From Methylovulum sp. (GTDB lineage: Bacteria; Pseudomonadota; Gammaproteobacteria; Methylococcales; Methylomonadaceae): a stretch of DNA of 64,000 nt. The notes beneath the pieces are model-generated. The model had not been told where the DNA came from and ran no database searches. It worked only from the letters and a program-made list of their open reading frames with translations. The position numbers and the translations under genes were made by a program. The DNA lies in contig NZ_JAQTZU010000017.1 of NCBI RefSeq assembly GCF_028687615.1, forward strand, positions 1 through 64,000, written 5' to 3'. Positions 37,270 through 47,716 of the stretch are shown piece by piece. How positions within the stretch are numbered: the stretch's first letter is position 1; each line of letters begins with the position of its first letter.

Positions 37270-37503
37270 ATGCCTACCTTATTGACAGTTGATGGTTTTA
37301 AGTTTTTCTTTTATGCCAATGAGCATGAGCCAAAACATATTCACGTTATGAAAGGTGGTGACTTTGCCAAGGTTGAATTGGCCTCCATGCGGGTAGTCCA
37401 AAACTGCATGAAACCAAAAGACCTTAAGAAAGCGCTGGATATTATCGCCGACCACAAAGAAGAATTTGCAAGGAAATGGGATGACTATTTTAGCCAAAGG
37501 TAA
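37270..37503 (+). CDS. DUF4160 domain protein
   Basis: The 77-residue protein matches DUF4160: the start MPTLLTVDGFKFFFYANEHE then PKHIHVMKGGDFAKVELA, and a helical end KALDIIADHKEEFARKWDDY. It starts 15 bases after the secD stop and overlaps the DUF2442 gene by 23 bases. DUF4160-DUF2442 pairs are widely found as mobile two-gene modules, and toxin-antitoxin behaviour has been proposed but is not established. It appears inserted in the secDF operon. Composition is AT-richer than secD and secF. Confidence 0.85.
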   Translation: MPTLLTVDGFKFFFYANEHEPKHIHVMKGGDFAKVELASMRVVQNCMKPKDLKKALDIIADHKEEFARKWDDYFSQR

Positions 37504-37726
37504 ATCTGTCCATTTTGATGACCGTTATTTGCATGTTGAACTTGAAGACGGACGGATCATCTCAACGCCCATGTCTTGGTACCAAGAATTGCAAGAAGCT
37601 TCCTTAAAGCAACTTGCGGATTTTCAATTTATCTGCAAGGGCAGTGGTATTGAATGGCCTGGATTGGATTATCATTTGAGCATCGCCAGCATGTTAGCTG
37701 TTGGACTGGACAAGCAAGCGGCATAA
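37481..37726 (+). CDS. DUF2442 domain protein
   Basis: The 81-residue protein matches DUF2442: KGKSVHFDDRYLHVELEDGR, STPMSWYQELQEAS and IEWPGLDYHLSIASML. The ATG at 37481 has AAGGA six bases upstream. It overlaps the end of the DUF4160 gene by 23 bases. DUF2442 proteins are the regular partner of DUF4160. The pair lies between secD and secF, 60 bases ahead of the latter. Confidence 0.86.
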   Translation: MTILAKGKSVHFDDRYLHVELEDGRIISTPMSWYQELQEASLKQLADFQFICKGSGIEWPGLDYHLSIASMLAVGLDKQAA

Positions 37727-37785
37727 AAATCCCTTTAAATCCACACGATTTTGAATTTTCACCTGAAAACTGTTAAAAACAAACG

Positions 37786-38709
37786 ATGAAAACAACCAAT
37801 ATTAATTTTATAGGCAACCGCAACATAGCCCTGATCTTTTCCGGCTTGCTGTCGCTCATCTCCATCGTCGCGCTCTCCGTGCAGGGCTTGCAGATGGGCA
37901 TCGACTTTACCGGTGGCACACTGATTGAAGTCGGTTACCAAAAACCGGCGGACTTGACCGTGTTACGCGCCACGCTGGACGAATCCGGCTTTCCTGATGC
38001 GACTGTACAAAATTTCGGCACGGCGAAGGATGTGTTGATTCGCTTGAAGTTGCAAGAAGGCGTCAGTAGTGCCGATTTAAGCACCAAAGTATTGGATGCG
38101 ATCAACAAACATACCGCCGAACCCGCCAGTTTGCGACGCGTTGAGTTTGTCGGCCCGCAAGTCGGTGACGATTTGGCACAAGACGGCTTTTTAGCCCTGC
38201 TCTATTCCACTATCGGCATTTTGATTTACGTTGCGTGGCGGTTTGAATGGAAATTTTCTTTGGGCGCGATCATTGCGACCTTGCATGATGTGATCGTCAC
38301 CTTGGGTATGTTCTCGTTGCTGGGCATGGAATTTGACCTGACGGTGTTGGCGGCGGTGTTGGCCTTGATTGGCTATTCGCTGAACGACACCATCGTGGTT
38401 TATGACCGGATCAGAGAAAATTTCATCTTGCTACGGAATAAAACTACCGAAGAAATGATGAATATTTCTGTAAATGTGACCTTGAGCCGCACGATCATGA
38501 CATCGTTGACAGTGATCCTGGTGTTGGCGTCGCTGTTTTTCTTAGGTGGTGAAGTCATCCACGGTTTTGCGGTCGTGCTGTTGTTCGGCGTATTTTTCGG
38601 CACTTATTCATCCATTTTCATCGCCAGCCCGATGGCCTTGATTTTGGGGGTCAGCCCACAAGATTTGATTCCTGCCGCGAAATCAGAGCATCTGGACAAT
38701 TTGCCTTAG
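37786..38709 (+). CDS. secF: Protein translocase subunit SecF
   Basis: This 307-residue protein has six membrane helices and a small periplasmic domain. Motifs include GLQMGIDFTGGTLIEV and YSLNDTIVVYDRIRENFI, in which the Asp takes part in proton use. It pairs with SecD. The gap from secD is unusually large because of the DUF4160-DUF2442 insertion. It may depend on read-through or on a promoter within the insert. Confidence 0.97.
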   Translation: MKTTNINFIGNRNIALIFSGLLSLISIVALSVQGLQMGIDFTGGTLIEVGYQKPADLTVLRATLDESGFPDATVQNFGTAKDVLIRLKLQEGVSSADLSTKVLDAINKHTAEPASLRRVEFVGPQVGDDLAQDGFLALLYSTIGILIYVAWRFEWKFSLGAIIATLHDVIVTLGMFSLLGMEFDLTVLAAVLALIGYSLNDTIVVYDRIRENFILLRNKTTEEMMNISVNVTLSRTIMTSLTVILVLASLFFLGGEVIHGFAVVLLFGVFFGTYSSIFIASPMALILGVSPQDLIPAAKSEHLDNLP

Positions 38710-38783
38710 CCGCTGGTTGTTTAACTCCGTTTTATTGTCCACGAAAAACACGAAAACCAAGTACGTAGACAGCGGTTTTTGTC

Positions 38784-38806
38784 TGGAGCGCGGACATCTT
38801 GTCCGC
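38784..38806. repeat. Small palindromic repeat after secF
   Basis: TGGAGCGCGGACATCTTGTC followed by CGC contains a seven-base stem GCGGACA/TGTCCGC. A closely related word, GGAGCGCGGCCATCTTGTCC, occurs in the gatC-gatA gap (57371), so the two belong to one dispersed family. The remainder of 38710-38988 shows no gene; TATAAT at 38942-38947 may be the -10 of ndk. Confidence 0.6.
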
Positions 38807-38988
38807 CACTTTGCGGGTTATCATACGCGACAGCCAAAAAGCCAACTGCCGCATTTTCGTGTATTTCGTGGACATCCAATTCATTTAAAGCGGCAAAGGC
38901 TGCGTAAAGCACGATTAACAACACCTGTCATTTTATTCGGCTATAATTGACAATCACTTTTTATCAATCCCTTGGAGTTTTAGAAACA

Positions 38989-39420
38989 ATGGCAATCGAA
39001 CGTACCTTCTCAATCATTAAACCAGATGCAGTGGCAAAAAACATCATTGGCGAAATTTACAGCCGTTTTGAAAAAAATGACCTGAAAATCGTTGCTGCCA
39101 AAATGTTGCATTTGACTAAAGAACAAGCGGAAGGTTTTTACGCAGAACATAGCGAACGTGGATTTTTTAATGACTTAGTGGCTTTCATGATTTCCGGCCC
39201 AGTCATCATGCAAGTATTGGAAGGCGAAAATGCCGTTCTCAAACACCGTGAAATCATGGGTGCAACCAATCCTAAAGATGCCGCTCCAGGCACACTCCGC
39301 GCCGACTTTGCCAACAGCATTGATGAAAACGCTGTCCACGGCTCAGACGCATTGGCAACTGCCGAGCGTGAAATAGCTTACTTCTTCCCAGCCGATGAAC
39401 TCTGTGCCAGAACCCGCTAA
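38989..39420 (+). CDS. ndk: Nucleoside diphosphate kinase
   Basis: The 143-residue enzyme balances nucleoside triphosphates through a phospho-His intermediate. It starts with [18 protein letters not shown]. The active-site region is [20 protein letters not shown], with the catalytic His in VHGSD. The upstream in-frame extension is outside the family. rlmN begins 26 bases before its stop. Confidence 0.98.
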   Translation: MAIERTFSIIKPDAVAKNIIGEIYSRFEKNDLKIVAAKMLHLTKEQAEGFYAEHSERGFFNDLVAFMISGPVIMQVLEGENAVLKHREIMGATNPKDAAPGTLRADFANSIDENAVHGSDALATAEREIAYFFPADELCARTR

Positions 39421-40507
39421 GCTTAAAAAAACCAATTTGCTCGATTTCGACAGAAAAGGCCTCGCGGCTTTTTTTGTCGATTTAGGTGAAAAACCATTTC
39501 GGGCGACGCAATTGCTGAAATGGATTTATCAGGAAGGGCTCACTGACTTTGACCTGATGACCAATTTAAGCAAACCCTTACGCAATTTTTTGACCGAGAA
39601 CTGCTGCTTGGAAACTCCCGAAATTGTCGTTGAACAACATGCCAGTGACGGCGTGTACAAGTGGGCCTTGCAAACGCATTGCGGCAATCGCGTTGAAACG
39701 GTGTTCATCCCCGAAGAAGGGCGAGGTACTTTATGTGTATCGTCGCAAATTGGTTGTGCTTTGGCTTGTACGTTTTGTTCGACCGCACAACAAGGCTTTA
39801 ACCGTAACTTAAGCACCTCTGAAATTATTGGTCAGGTCTATGTCGCGCAAAACCGTTTGGGAAAAGAGGCCAGGGTCACCAATGTGGTCATGATGGGTAT
39901 GGGCGAGCCGCTCTTGAATTTCGACAATGTGGTCGCCGCCATGAACCTGATGATGGATGATTTTGCTTATGGCCTCTCCAAACGCCGTGTGACCGTCAGC
40001 ACGTCGGGCGTAGTCCCCGCCATGTACCGTTTGACTGAAGTCTGTGATGTCAGTCTGGCGGTGTCCTTACATGCGGTGACGGACGAATTGCGCGATGAAC
40101 TGGTGCCCATCAATAAAAAATACCCGTTAAAGGAATTGATGGAAGCCTGCCGCGCAAATGCCAAGCTCGCACCCCGCCGCACTGTCACGTTTGAATATGT
40201 CATGCTTGATGGTGTCAATGATTCCCTGGAAGATGCACATGGTTTGGTTGATTTGTTAAGCACCGTCCCTGCGAAAATCAATCTAATACCGTTTAACCCT
40301 TTTCCGTTGTCGTCTTATCGTTGTTCCAGCAACAACCGTATCCACCAGTTTAAAACCTTGCTGAACGATGCGGGGATAGTCACGACCGTCCGCAAAACCC
40401 GTGGTGAAGATATTGATGCCGCTTGCGGGCAACTGGTCGGACAAGTTAAGGACAAAAGCCGTCGTCATCTTAAGCTCAAACTAGCAGGTGCTGAAAGTGT
40501 GGTTTGA
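39395..40507 (+). CDS. rlmN: Dual-specificity RNA methyltransferase RlmN
   Basis: This 370-residue radical-SAM enzyme methylates A2503 of 23S rRNA and A37 of some tRNAs. The cluster motif CALACTFC appears in [19 protein letters not shown]. The catalytic Cys pair is represented by the first Cys region and [14 protein letters not shown] near the end. [14 protein letters not shown] is another hallmark. The ATG at 39395 lies inside the ndk end; a later start would cut into the N-terminal accessory domain, which begins at [13 protein letters not shown]. Confidence 0.96.
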   Translation: MNSVPEPAKLKKTNLLDFDRKGLAAFFVDLGEKPFRATQLLKWIYQEGLTDFDLMTNLSKPLRNFLTENCCLETPEIVVEQHASDGVYKWALQTHCGNRVETVFIPEEGRGTLCVSSQIGCALACTFCSTAQQGFNRNLSTSEIIGQVYVAQNRLGKEARVTNVVMMGMGEPLLNFDNVVAAMNLMMDDFAYGLSKRRVTVSTSGVVPAMYRLTEVCDVSLAVSLHAVTDELRDELVPINKKYPLKELMEACRANAKLAPRRTVTFEYVMLDGVNDSLEDAHGLVDLLSTVPAKINLIPFNPFPLSSYRCSSNNRIHQFKTLLNDAGIVTTVRKTRGEDIDAACGQLVGQVKDKSRRHLKLKLAGAESVV

Positions 40508-41246
40508 AATTGCAAAATTACTTAGGCTTCCTTTTATCCTAAGCACTGTTTTGGTCTTGGCTGCTTGTGCGACCACGGCGGAAAAAAATGAAAAAACGGA
40601 CACATATTTGCAATTGGGTGTGCGCTATATGAATATGAACCGCTTGGAAATTGCCAAAGAAAATTTGGAAAAAGCCTTGCACAATGATCCCGGCAATGTC
40701 CAGGTGCATAATGCCTTGGCGTTTTTGTACGAAAAGATTGAAAAAATCCCTGAAGCAAAAGCGCAATATGAGACGGCTTTGAAATTGGCTCCCGAAGATT
40801 TGGGGGCGCTTAACAACTACGGGCGTTTTCTTTGCGAACACGACGAAGTTGGGGGGGGCATGGAGCTGTTGAACAAGGCGATTGCCAATTTGCTGAATGA
40901 ACGTCCGTGGATGGCGTTGACCAATGCCGGCCTTTGCCAGATGAAGGCAGGGCAAAAAACACGCGCCAAGGCTTATTTTAAGCAGGCATTGATGATGAAC
41001 GCGAATTATGCGCCGGCTTTACTGGAAATGCAGAAAATCAGTTATCAAAACCGCGAATACTGGCCCGCCAAAGCCTTTTTACAACGTTATCTGGAGGCTG
41101 CCCAACATACTGCCGAATCCTTGTGGTATGGGATGCAGACCGAACGCGCTTTAGGCAATGATGGCCTGGCGCAGGAATATAAAAATCTGTTGCTGGAAAA
41201 CTTCCCCCTTTCCAATGAAGCAAAAAAAGTCGAGTCTGTCCAATAA
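40488..41246 (+). CDS. pilW: Type IV pilus biogenesis/stability lipoprotein PilW (PilF)
   Basis: This 252-residue protein has a lipoprotein signal ending in LVLAAC (Cys27) and six or so TPR repeats, starting with [20 protein letters not shown]. It is the outer-membrane pilotin-like lipoprotein required for assembly of the PilQ secretin. The GTG at 40488 overlaps the rlmN end; an in-frame GTG at 40497 is also possible. rodZ and ispG usually follow in relatives but are missing here, and hisS comes next. Confidence 0.92.
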   Translation: MLKVWFEIAKLLRLPFILSTVLVLAACATTAEKNEKTDTYLQLGVRYMNMNRLEIAKENLEKALHNDPGNVQVHNALAFLYEKIEKIPEAKAQYETALKLAPEDLGALNNYGRFLCEHDEVGGGMELLNKAIANLLNERPWMALTNAGLCQMKAGQKTRAKAYFKQALMMNANYAPALLEMQKISYQNREYWPAKAFLQRYLEAAQHTAESLWYGMQTERALGNDGLAQEYKNLLLENFPLSNEAKKVESVQ

Positions 41247-41279
41247 ACGTACGGTAGTAACCAAGCAACCTTAATCAGC

Positions 41280-42563
41280 ATGGCAAACACAATACAAGCA
41301 ATACGCGGGATGCACGACGTGCTTCCTGAACAAACTCCACTGTGGCAATACGCGGAAACCATAATCAGGGATGTCATGGCGGCTTATGGCTATAGCGAAA
41401 TCCGCTTGCCGATAGTTGAAAAAACCGAATTGTTCAAACGCTCCATCGGTGAAGTCACCGATATTGTCGAAAAAGAAATGTACACCTTTGATGACCGTAA
41501 CGGCGATTCGTTGACCTTGCGTCCCGAAGGTACGGCGGGTTGCCTCAGGGCTTGCCTGGAGCATAGCCTGTTGAACGGTCAAGTGCATAGACTGTGGTAT
41601 TACGGCCCGATGTACCGCCATGAACGTCCGCAAAAAGGCCGTTACCGCCAATTCATCCAACTCGGCGTGGAAACTTATGGTATGGCGGGTTCGGATATTG
41701 ACGCCGAATTGATTTTGTTAATGGACCGCTTATGGAAACGCTTGGGGATACGTGACAAAGTCCGCTTGCAACTGAATTCATTAGGGACGATAGAAGAGCG
41801 CAAAGCTTACCGTGAAGAACTGGTGGTGTATTTCCAGCAACATCTGGACGCACTGGACGAAGACAGCCAACGCCGTTTGCACACCAACCCGTTGCGCATC
41901 CTTGACACCAAAAATCCGGCAATGCAGGACGTGGTCGCCAAAGCGCCGGAATTGATGGCGTTCTTAGGCGACGGCAGCCGCCAGCATTTCCAGGGGATTA
42001 CGTCGGTTTTGGAAGGCTTGGGCGTCCCCTATGAAATCAATCCGCGTTTGGTGCGTGGTCTGGATTATTACGGCAAAACCGTATTTGAATGGGTTACTGA
42101 TGAGCTAGGCTCACAAGGCACGGTCTGTGCCGGTGGCCGCTATGACAGCCTGATCGAACAGCTAGGCGGCAAAGCCAACTACGCCGTCGGTTTTGCGATG
42201 GGCATGGAACGCTTGTTGGCCTTGATGGAAACCTTGGACACCATCGTGCTTGCCAAACCGGTTGATGTCTACATGGTACGGGTCGGCACACAAGCCGAAC
42301 GGGCGGGTTTGCAGTTTGCCGAAGCCTTGAGGACAGCGGTTCCGGCCTTGAAAATACAAGTCAACATCGACAGCGGCAGTTTTAAAAGCCAATTTAAAAA
42401 AGCCGACAAAAGCGGGGCTGATTATGCGATTATCATCGGAGATGACGAAGCTGGTCGAGGTGAAGTCAGCATTAAATCCCTGCGGGACGAGCAAGGCCAA
42501 CAAACCCTGCCCAACAGTTTGGCGATTGCGTTTTTTCAAAATTATCTGGCAAGCCGCAAATAA
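41280..42563 (+). CDS. hisS: Histidyl-tRNA synthetase
   Basis: The 427-residue class II synthetase starts with [18 protein letters not shown]. Motif 2 is [19 protein letters not shown] and the histidine-specific segments are [15 protein letters not shown] and [13 protein letters not shown]. The anticodon-binding domain occupies the last ~100 residues. It lies between pilW and yfgM, as in relatives apart from the missing ispG. Confidence 0.98.
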   Translation: MANTIQAIRGMHDVLPEQTPLWQYAETIIRDVMAAYGYSEIRLPIVEKTELFKRSIGEVTDIVEKEMYTFDDRNGDSLTLRPEGTAGCLRACLEHSLLNGQVHRLWYYGPMYRHERPQKGRYRQFIQLGVETYGMAGSDIDAELILLMDRLWKRLGIRDKVRLQLNSLGTIEERKAYREELVVYFQQHLDALDEDSQRRLHTNPLRILDTKNPAMQDVVAKAPELMAFLGDGSRQHFQGITSVLEGLGVPYEINPRLVRGLDYYGKTVFEWVTDELGSQGTVCAGGRYDSLIEQLGGKANYAVGFAMGMERLLALMETLDTIVLAKPVDVYMVRVGTQAERAGLQFAEALRTAVPALKIQVNIDSGSFKSQFKKADKSGADYAIIIGDDEAGRGEVSIKSLRDEQGQQTLPNSLAIAFFQNYLASRK

Positions 42564-42605
42564 TCTTAAGTTACAAATAGTTAATAAACGAACAAGAGAA
42601 ATAGC

Positions 42606-43253
42606 GTGGAAATTTACGAAACAGAAGAAGAACAGGTTGCGGCCCTCAAAGCTTGGTGGAAGGAAAACGGGCAAGCAACCTTGATCGGTCTAGGTCTGGG
42701 CATTGCCGTGATTTTGGGCTGGAATTACTGGCAGGATTATCAACACGGACAAGCCGGGCAAGCCGCTGGTTTATATGCCCAACTGCTGAAAGCACAAGCG
42801 TCAGATCAAAAAGACTCGGTCACTAAACTGGCGGAACAAATGGAAACCCAGTTCAAAGGCAGTGACTATGTCTTATTTGGTGAGTTGATGGCGGCTAAAG
42901 TTAAGGTTGATCAAGGCGATTTGGCGGCTGCCAGGCAAATCCTTGAAAAAGTTGCCAAGGCGTCGAATAAGGAATTGGGCAATATCGCCAAGATTAGATT
43001 GGTGCGTTTGCTGATGGCGAATAAGGAATACGAACAAGGCTTGAAATTGATCAACGACATAGATCCCGCCACATCGGCCAGTTTTTCGGGCCAGTATGAC
43101 GAATTGACCGGTGATTTATATGTCGCTTTGGACCGTGTTGATCAGGCACGTACCTCGTATCAAAATGCGTTGCGTAATGGCCAGCAATCGCCATTGTTGC
43201 AAATGAAGCTTGATGATCTGACTCCTCCTGAAAAGATAGAAAATAAGAAATAA
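42606..43253 (+). CDS. yfgM: YfgM family tetratricopeptide membrane protein
   Basis: The 215-residue protein starts with EIYETEEEQVAALKAWWKEN, then a single membrane helix (LIGLGLGIAVILGWNYW), then a periplasmic TPR-like domain. YfgM attaches to SecYEG and hands substrates to periplasmic chaperones. GTG at 42606 is the start. Its stop overlaps the bamB ATG by one base (TAATG). Confidence 0.94.
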   Translation: MEIYETEEEQVAALKAWWKENGQATLIGLGLGIAVILGWNYWQDYQHGQAGQAAGLYAQLLKAQASDQKDSVTKLAEQMETQFKGSDYVLFGELMAAKVKVDQGDLAAARQILEKVAKASNKELGNIAKIRLVRLLMANKEYEQGLKLINDIDPATSASFSGQYDELTGDLYVALDRVDQARTSYQNALRNGQQSPLLQMKLDDLTPPEKIENKK

Positions 43254-44440
43254 TGCGCTTAATTACGCTGCTATTGTTATGTTTGAGTTTGGCGGGCTGT
43301 GCCGCCTGGGATACCCTTGGCGAATCCTTTTCCGGCATTAGCGATTATTTTGGTGGCGGTGAAGACAATGCCGACCCCCCCCATGCTTTGGTCGAATACA
43401 CTCCTGAAATAAAAATCGACGTGCGTTGGAAAGAATCGGTTGGAGACGGTGCCGACGAACAAATGCTGAAACTGGTGCCCGCCATCGGTAGCGCGCGGAT
43501 CATAGCGGCCGATAGGAACGGTATCGTCCAGGCACGGGACTTGATTAGCGGTGATGAAATCTGGGAAGTAAAAACCGGGCTGCCGTTTTCGGCAGGGCCA
43601 GGGGTCGGCAGGAACACTGCGATACTGGGGACCAGCGATGCCGAAGTGGTGGCCCTCAGTGCCGACAACGGCAGCCAGCTTTGGAAAATCAAAGTCTCCA
43701 GCGAAGTGCTGGCGGTTCCGGTCGTTGCCAATGGCATCGTCGTGGTGCATACCGCCGATGGCAAAGTCATTGCCATTAACGAAAGTACCGGAGCCAAATT
43801 GTGGAGTTATGAGGTCAACGTCCCCGCCCTGAGCATCCGTGGCTCGGCTACGCCTGTGATCATCGAAGATAAAGTCATCAGCGGTTATGACAATGGCAAA
43901 CTGATGGCCTTGCAATTGAAAGACGGCAAATATATTTGGGAAAGCAGCGTCGCTGTGCCTAAGGGCCGTTCCGAAGTGGAAAGGCTGGTCGATCTGGATA
44001 CCGATCCACTGGAAGCGGCGGGTACGGTTTATATCGCCGCCTATCACGGGGGGGTCAGCGCCATATCAGAAGTCGATGGCGAAGTGGTCTGGCGCAATGA
44101 AAGCGTATCGTCATACACGGGCTTGAGCAACGATTGGCGGTATTTGTATTTGTCCGACACCGAAAGTGATGTGTGGCAATTGGATTTGCGTAGCGGTTCG
44201 TCATTGTGGAAACAAAAAGATTTGCACCAGCGGCGCACATCGGCACCTGCGGTTTATGACCATTATGTCGTGGTCGGTGATTTTGAAGGTTATGTCCACT
44301 GGTTAAGCACCATCGACGGCCATCAGTTGGGGCGTGTGCAAATTTCTGACAGCCCCATCGAAGCGAAACCGGTCGTCGTGGACAACACGGTTTACGTTTA
44401 CGCAAAAGACGGCACACTTGCCGCTTTAACCGTCCAATAA
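43253..44440 (+). CDS. bamB: Outer membrane protein assembly lipoprotein BamB
   Basis: The 395-residue protein has a lipoprotein signal ([11 protein letters not shown], Cys16) and an eight-bladed beta-propeller with repeated PQQ-like motifs such as [19 protein letters not shown] and [17 protein letters not shown]. It scaffolds BamA POTRA domains. It follows yfgM and precedes der by two bases, the conserved order in gammaproteobacteria. Confidence 0.96.
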   Translation: MRLITLLLLCLSLAGCAAWDTLGESFSGISDYFGGGEDNADPPHALVEYTPEIKIDVRWKESVGDGADEQMLKLVPAIGSARIIAADRNGIVQARDLISGDEIWEVKTGLPFSAGPGVGRNTAILGTSDAEVVALSADNGSQLWKIKVSSEVLAVPVVANGIVVVHTADGKVIAINESTGAKLWSYEVNVPALSIRGSATPVIIEDKVISGYDNGKLMALQLKDGKYIWESSVAVPKGRSEVERLVDLDTDPLEAAGTVYIAAYHGGVSAISEVDGEVVWRNESVSSYTGLSNDWRYLYLSDTESDVWQLDLRSGSSLWKQKDLHQRRTSAPAVYDHYVVVGDFEGYVHWLSTIDGHQLGRVQISDSPIEAKPVVVDNTVYVYAKDGTLAALTVQ

Positions 44441-44442
44441 TC

Positions 44443-45840
44443 ATGCTACCTGTCATCGCCTTGGTCGGACGGCCTAATGTCGGCAAATCCACCCTGTTCA
44501 ATTATCTGACGCGCAGCCGCGAAGCCCTGGTTGCCGATTTTCCTGGCTTGACCCGTGACCGCCAATACGGGCGCGTCAAACATGGCATCCGGCCTTGCCT
44601 GGTCGTTGACACTGGCGGTATCGCCGATGATGCCGAAGGCATAGAAAGCTTTTCCAGAAAGCAGGTGCAAGTCGCGCTGGAAGAAGCCGATATTGTCTTG
44701 TTCATGGTTGATGCCCGTGAAGGTTTGAGCGCGTCTGATAAGGCCATTGCCGAAAGTTTACGGAAACTGGCGAAGCCCATCATTTTAGTGACCAATAAAG
44801 TCGATGGTCTGGATGCCAATCTTGCCGCCAGCGATTTTTACTCGTTGGCATTAGGTGAACCCTCACCCATTGCCGCCTCGCATGGGCGTGGTGTCCCAGA
44901 ATTATTGGAGCGCGTCAATAAATTGCTGCCCGCCGCCGCTGATCTGGTGGACGATGAAGGCGAGCGTAAAGGCGTAGGCATCGCCATCGTGGGTCGTCCT
45001 AATGTCGGCAAATCGACGCTAGTCAACCGACTGCTCGGCGAAGAGCGGGTCATCGTCTATGACCAGCCCGGCACCACCCGTGACAGCATCTATATTCCCT
45101 TTGAGCGCAATGGCAAACAATTTACCTTGATCGACACCGCCGGTATGCGCCGCCGCTCAAAAATCGCCGAAACCATCGAAAAATTCAGCGTCATCAAATC
45201 CCTGCAAGCGATTGAAAAAGCCCATGTCGTGATTTACCTGATTGATGCCAGTGAAGGCGTGACCGACCAGGACGCGCATTTATTAGGCTTAATCATCGAA
45301 GCCGGACGGGCGATGATTATTGGCTTGAATAAATGGGACGGCCTGGACGCACATCAAAAAGACACCATCAAGCGGCAACTGGAAGTTAAGTTAAGCTTTA
45401 TGGAATTTGCCGAAAAACATCCGATTTCCGCGTTGCATGGCAGTGGCGTCGGCAAGTTGTTCGATGTCGTCAATACCTTGTACGAGTCGGCGATGATCAA
45501 TATGTCAACGCCCGTCTTGACGCGCATCCTCAAGGAAGCCACCGATGCCCATCAGCCACCGTTGGTCAATGGTCGCCGCATTAAATTGAAATACGCCCAC
45601 CAAGGCGGACGTAACCCGCCGATTGTTATAATCCACGGCATCCAAACCGATGCCTTGCCAATTTCATATAAACGCTATTTGACCAATTATTACCGCGAAA
45701 AACTGAAATTATCCGGCACACCGATACGTTTGGAATTCAAATCGCCGGTCAATCCCTTTAGCGGGCAGAAAAAGAAAGTCACCGATTGGCAAGTGCAACG
45801 TAAAGAGCGTTTGATGAAGCGGGTTAAAAGTAAAAAGTAA
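44443..45840 (+). CDS. der: Ribosome-assembly GTPase Der
   Basis: The 465-residue protein has two tandem G domains. The first has [14 protein letters not shown] (about residue 8), DTGGI and TNKVDG; the second has [14 protein letters not shown] (about residue 184), DTAGM and LNKWDG. A KH-like C-terminal domain follows. Der is needed for 50S subunit maturation. It ends the ndk-to-der gene series, and no strong terminator is visible after it. Confidence 0.98.
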   Translation: MLPVIALVGRPNVGKSTLFNYLTRSREALVADFPGLTRDRQYGRVKHGIRPCLVVDTGGIADDAEGIESFSRKQVQVALEEADIVLFMVDAREGLSASDKAIAESLRKLAKPIILVTNKVDGLDANLAASDFYSLALGEPSPIAASHGRGVPELLERVNKLLPAAADLVDDEGERKGVGIAIVGRPNVGKSTLVNRLLGEERVIVYDQPGTTRDSIYIPFERNGKQFTLIDTAGMRRRSKIAETIEKFSVIKSLQAIEKAHVVIYLIDASEGVTDQDAHLLGLIIEAGRAMIIGLNKWDGLDAHQKDTIKRQLEVKLSFMEFAEKHPISALHGSGVGKLFDVVNTLYESAMINMSTPVLTRILKEATDAHQPPLVNGRRIKLKYAHQGGRNPPIVIIHGIQTDALPISYKRYLTNYYREKLKLSGTPIRLEFKSPVNPFSGQKKKVTDWQVQRKERLMKRVKSKK

Positions 45841-45887
45841 ACGCTATTAAAAGCAAAAGGCTGGACGACTTTTTTGTCAAATTGCCC

Positions 45888-45915
45888 TTGTGCTAAAAAT
45901 CTTGTGATTTACAAT
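45888..45915 (+). promoter_or_regulatory. Candidate promoter of the first CatB-like gene
   Basis: TTGTGC and TACAAT are separated by 16 bases, about 30 bases upstream of the ATG at 45944. The TACAATT word and the following CTTAATA recur upstream of the second paralogue (46801 onward), which suggests the promoter region was duplicated with the gene. Confidence 0.4.
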
Positions 45916-45943
45916 TCCGTGATGCTTAATATTGGAGATCATT

Positions 45944-46747
45944 ATGACAGTCATCGCTTTGGATGAAGCTAAACTAAACTGGCTGGTGGCCAACCGCATC
46001 TATTTCGAACTCAGAGGCGGTACGCGGCTTAAGATTAACCAGTCGCTCCGTTGGTTGCCGCATGTGGAGGTGGAGCCTTATGCCGCATATCTTGTCGGAT
46101 TCACACTATGGCATATGGGGGCTTTTTCCTACTCATGGTCAATTTTACCTCCCGATACGAAGGTGGGTAGATACTGTTCCATAGAGGCGGGTGTCAAGGT
46201 GATCGGCGGAAATCATCCCTTGCATCGATTTTCCACCTCGCCCTTTTCTTACGACTTAACGCATAAAATATATAGCCAGGCCTGCGAAGATTTTGGAATG
46301 GGTTTTAAAGCTGCCGGAGACACTTCTATCCCTCCCAAAAGAAGAGCACCTCCAATTATTAAACATGACGTGTGGATAGGTAGCGATGTTTTGCTGGCAC
46401 GGGGCATTACCATTGGGACAGGTGCGGTGGTTGCCGCCGGGTCTGTAGTGACTAAGGATGTCCCCGCCTATGCCATCGTTGGTGGCGCACCCGCCCGCCT
46501 TATCAGATATAGATTTCCAGAACAGACAATAGAACAACTGTTGAGTACTGGCTGGTGGAATTATGCCTTCCCGGATTTTCGCGGCATTGACATGGCTTCC
46601 GACATTCAACAGCAGTTGGCGCTGCTTGAAGAAAAGATCGAGAGCCAAGAAATTATTCCCTACAGGCCTAAAAAATTACGGAATTCAGATTTGTTGGCGG
46701 TTTCAGACGGGTCTGCCTTAGACAGTCCGGTCACTACAAAGCCATAA
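45944..46747 (+). CDS. CatB-like hexapeptide O-acetyltransferase, copy 1
   Basis: The 267-residue left-handed beta-helix acyltransferase resembles the CatB/xenobiotic acetyltransferase and polysaccharide O-acetyltransferase group. Hexapeptide repeats are seen in [19 protein letters not shown] and [19 protein letters not shown], then [20 protein letters not shown]. The catalytic His is likely in GGNHPLHR. The start is placed at the ATG after TTGGAG. Compared with copy 2 it lacks ten residues near position 50, where a 30-bp deletion lies between ATCTT repeats. Substrate may be an antibiotic or a cell-surface sugar. Confidence 0.87.
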   Translation: MTVIALDEAKLNWLVANRIYFELRGGTRLKINQSLRWLPHVEVEPYAAYLVGFTLWHMGAFSYSWSILPPDTKVGRYCSIEAGVKVIGGNHPLHRFSTSPFSYDLTHKIYSQACEDFGMGFKAAGDTSIPPKRRAPPIIKHDVWIGSDVLLARGITIGTGAVVAAGSVVTKDVPAYAIVGGAPARLIRYRFPEQTIEQLLSTGWWNYAFPDFRGIDMASDIQQQLALLEEKIESQEIIPYRPKKLRNSDLLAVSDGSALDSPVTTKP

Positions 46748-46836
46748 AGTAAAGGGTTAGATTTTGTTATCAAACCTCCATTACATTCCAAACTTCTTGG
46801 TACAATTTTGGTAACACTTAATAGCTAGGAATTACT

Positions 46837-47649
46837 ATGACAGTAATCGTTTTGGACGAGGCTAAACTAAACTGGCTGGCAGCTAAGCACATCTATTTCT
46901 ACAGAAGCGGTACGCGGCCCAATATTAATCAGAAACTCAGTTGGTTGCCGAATGTGGAAGTGGAGCCTTACGTAGCCTATCTTCATGTGGAGGTAAGGCC
47001 TGATGCACATCTTGGCGGATACGCACTTTGGCCTATGGGTGCTTTTTCGTACTCATTTTCGTTTTTACCTACTGATACGAAGGTGGGGAGATACTGTTCC
47101 ATAGCGACAGGCGTTAAAGTGATCGGGGAAAACCATCCCTTAAATCGTTTGTCTTCATCGCCTTTTACTTATGATTTAACGCATAAAATATTTAGCCAAG
47201 CCTGTGAGGATCTTGGGATAGGTTTTCAATCTGCTGGTGACCCTATCGTCCCCGCCACAAGAAATCTGGCGCCAATTATCAACCATGACGTGTGGGTAGG
47301 CGCCGATGTGTTGCTCGGACGGGGCATTACGATAGGGAATGGGGCTGTGGTTGCCGCCGGCTCCGTAGTGACTGAAAATGTCCCCGCCTATGCCATCGTT
47401 GGCGGCGCACCCGCCCGCCTTATCAGATATAGGTTTCCCGAACAGACAATTGAACAACTTTTGAGTATTGGTTGGTGGAATTATGCCTTCCCGGATTTTC
47501 GCGGCATTGACATGGCTTCCGACATTCAACAGCAGTTGGCACTGCTTGAAGAAAAGATCAATCTGCAAGAAATTATTCCCTACAGGCCTAAAAAATTACG
47601 GAATTCAGATTTATTGGCGGTTTCAGATGAGCCGTCCTTAAGCGATTAG
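46837..47649 (+). CDS. CatB-like hexapeptide O-acetyltransferase, copy 2
   Basis: This 270-residue tandem paralogue of the preceding gene starts with [19 protein letters not shown] and keeps the same hexapeptide core ([38 protein letters not shown]). The 3-prime thirds of the two genes are nearly identical at DNA level, including a 60-odd base stretch without a change, while the 5-prime halves differ more. The intergenic leader with TACAATT and CTTAATA is also duplicated. It has AGGA upstream of its ATG. Confidence 0.87.
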   Translation: MTVIVLDEAKLNWLAAKHIYFYRSGTRPNINQKLSWLPNVEVEPYVAYLHVEVRPDAHLGGYALWPMGAFSYSFSFLPTDTKVGRYCSIATGVKVIGENHPLNRLSSSPFTYDLTHKIFSQACEDLGIGFQSAGDPIVPATRNLAPIINHDVWVGADVLLGRGITIGNGAVVAAGSVVTENVPAYAIVGGAPARLIRYRFPEQTIEQLLSIGWWNYAFPDFRGIDMASDIQQQLALLEEKINLQEIIPYRPKKLRNSDLLAVSDEPSLSD

Positions 47650-47716
47650 ATGTTAAAAACCAAACCATTTCAAAGCCAGCACCCTAAATCGATTTTCAAT
47701 ACGGCAAATCTACATC

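Noticed and set aside
38717-38950. 77-codon frame after secF
   Set aside because: It is built from an intergenic repeat and has no recognisable domain.
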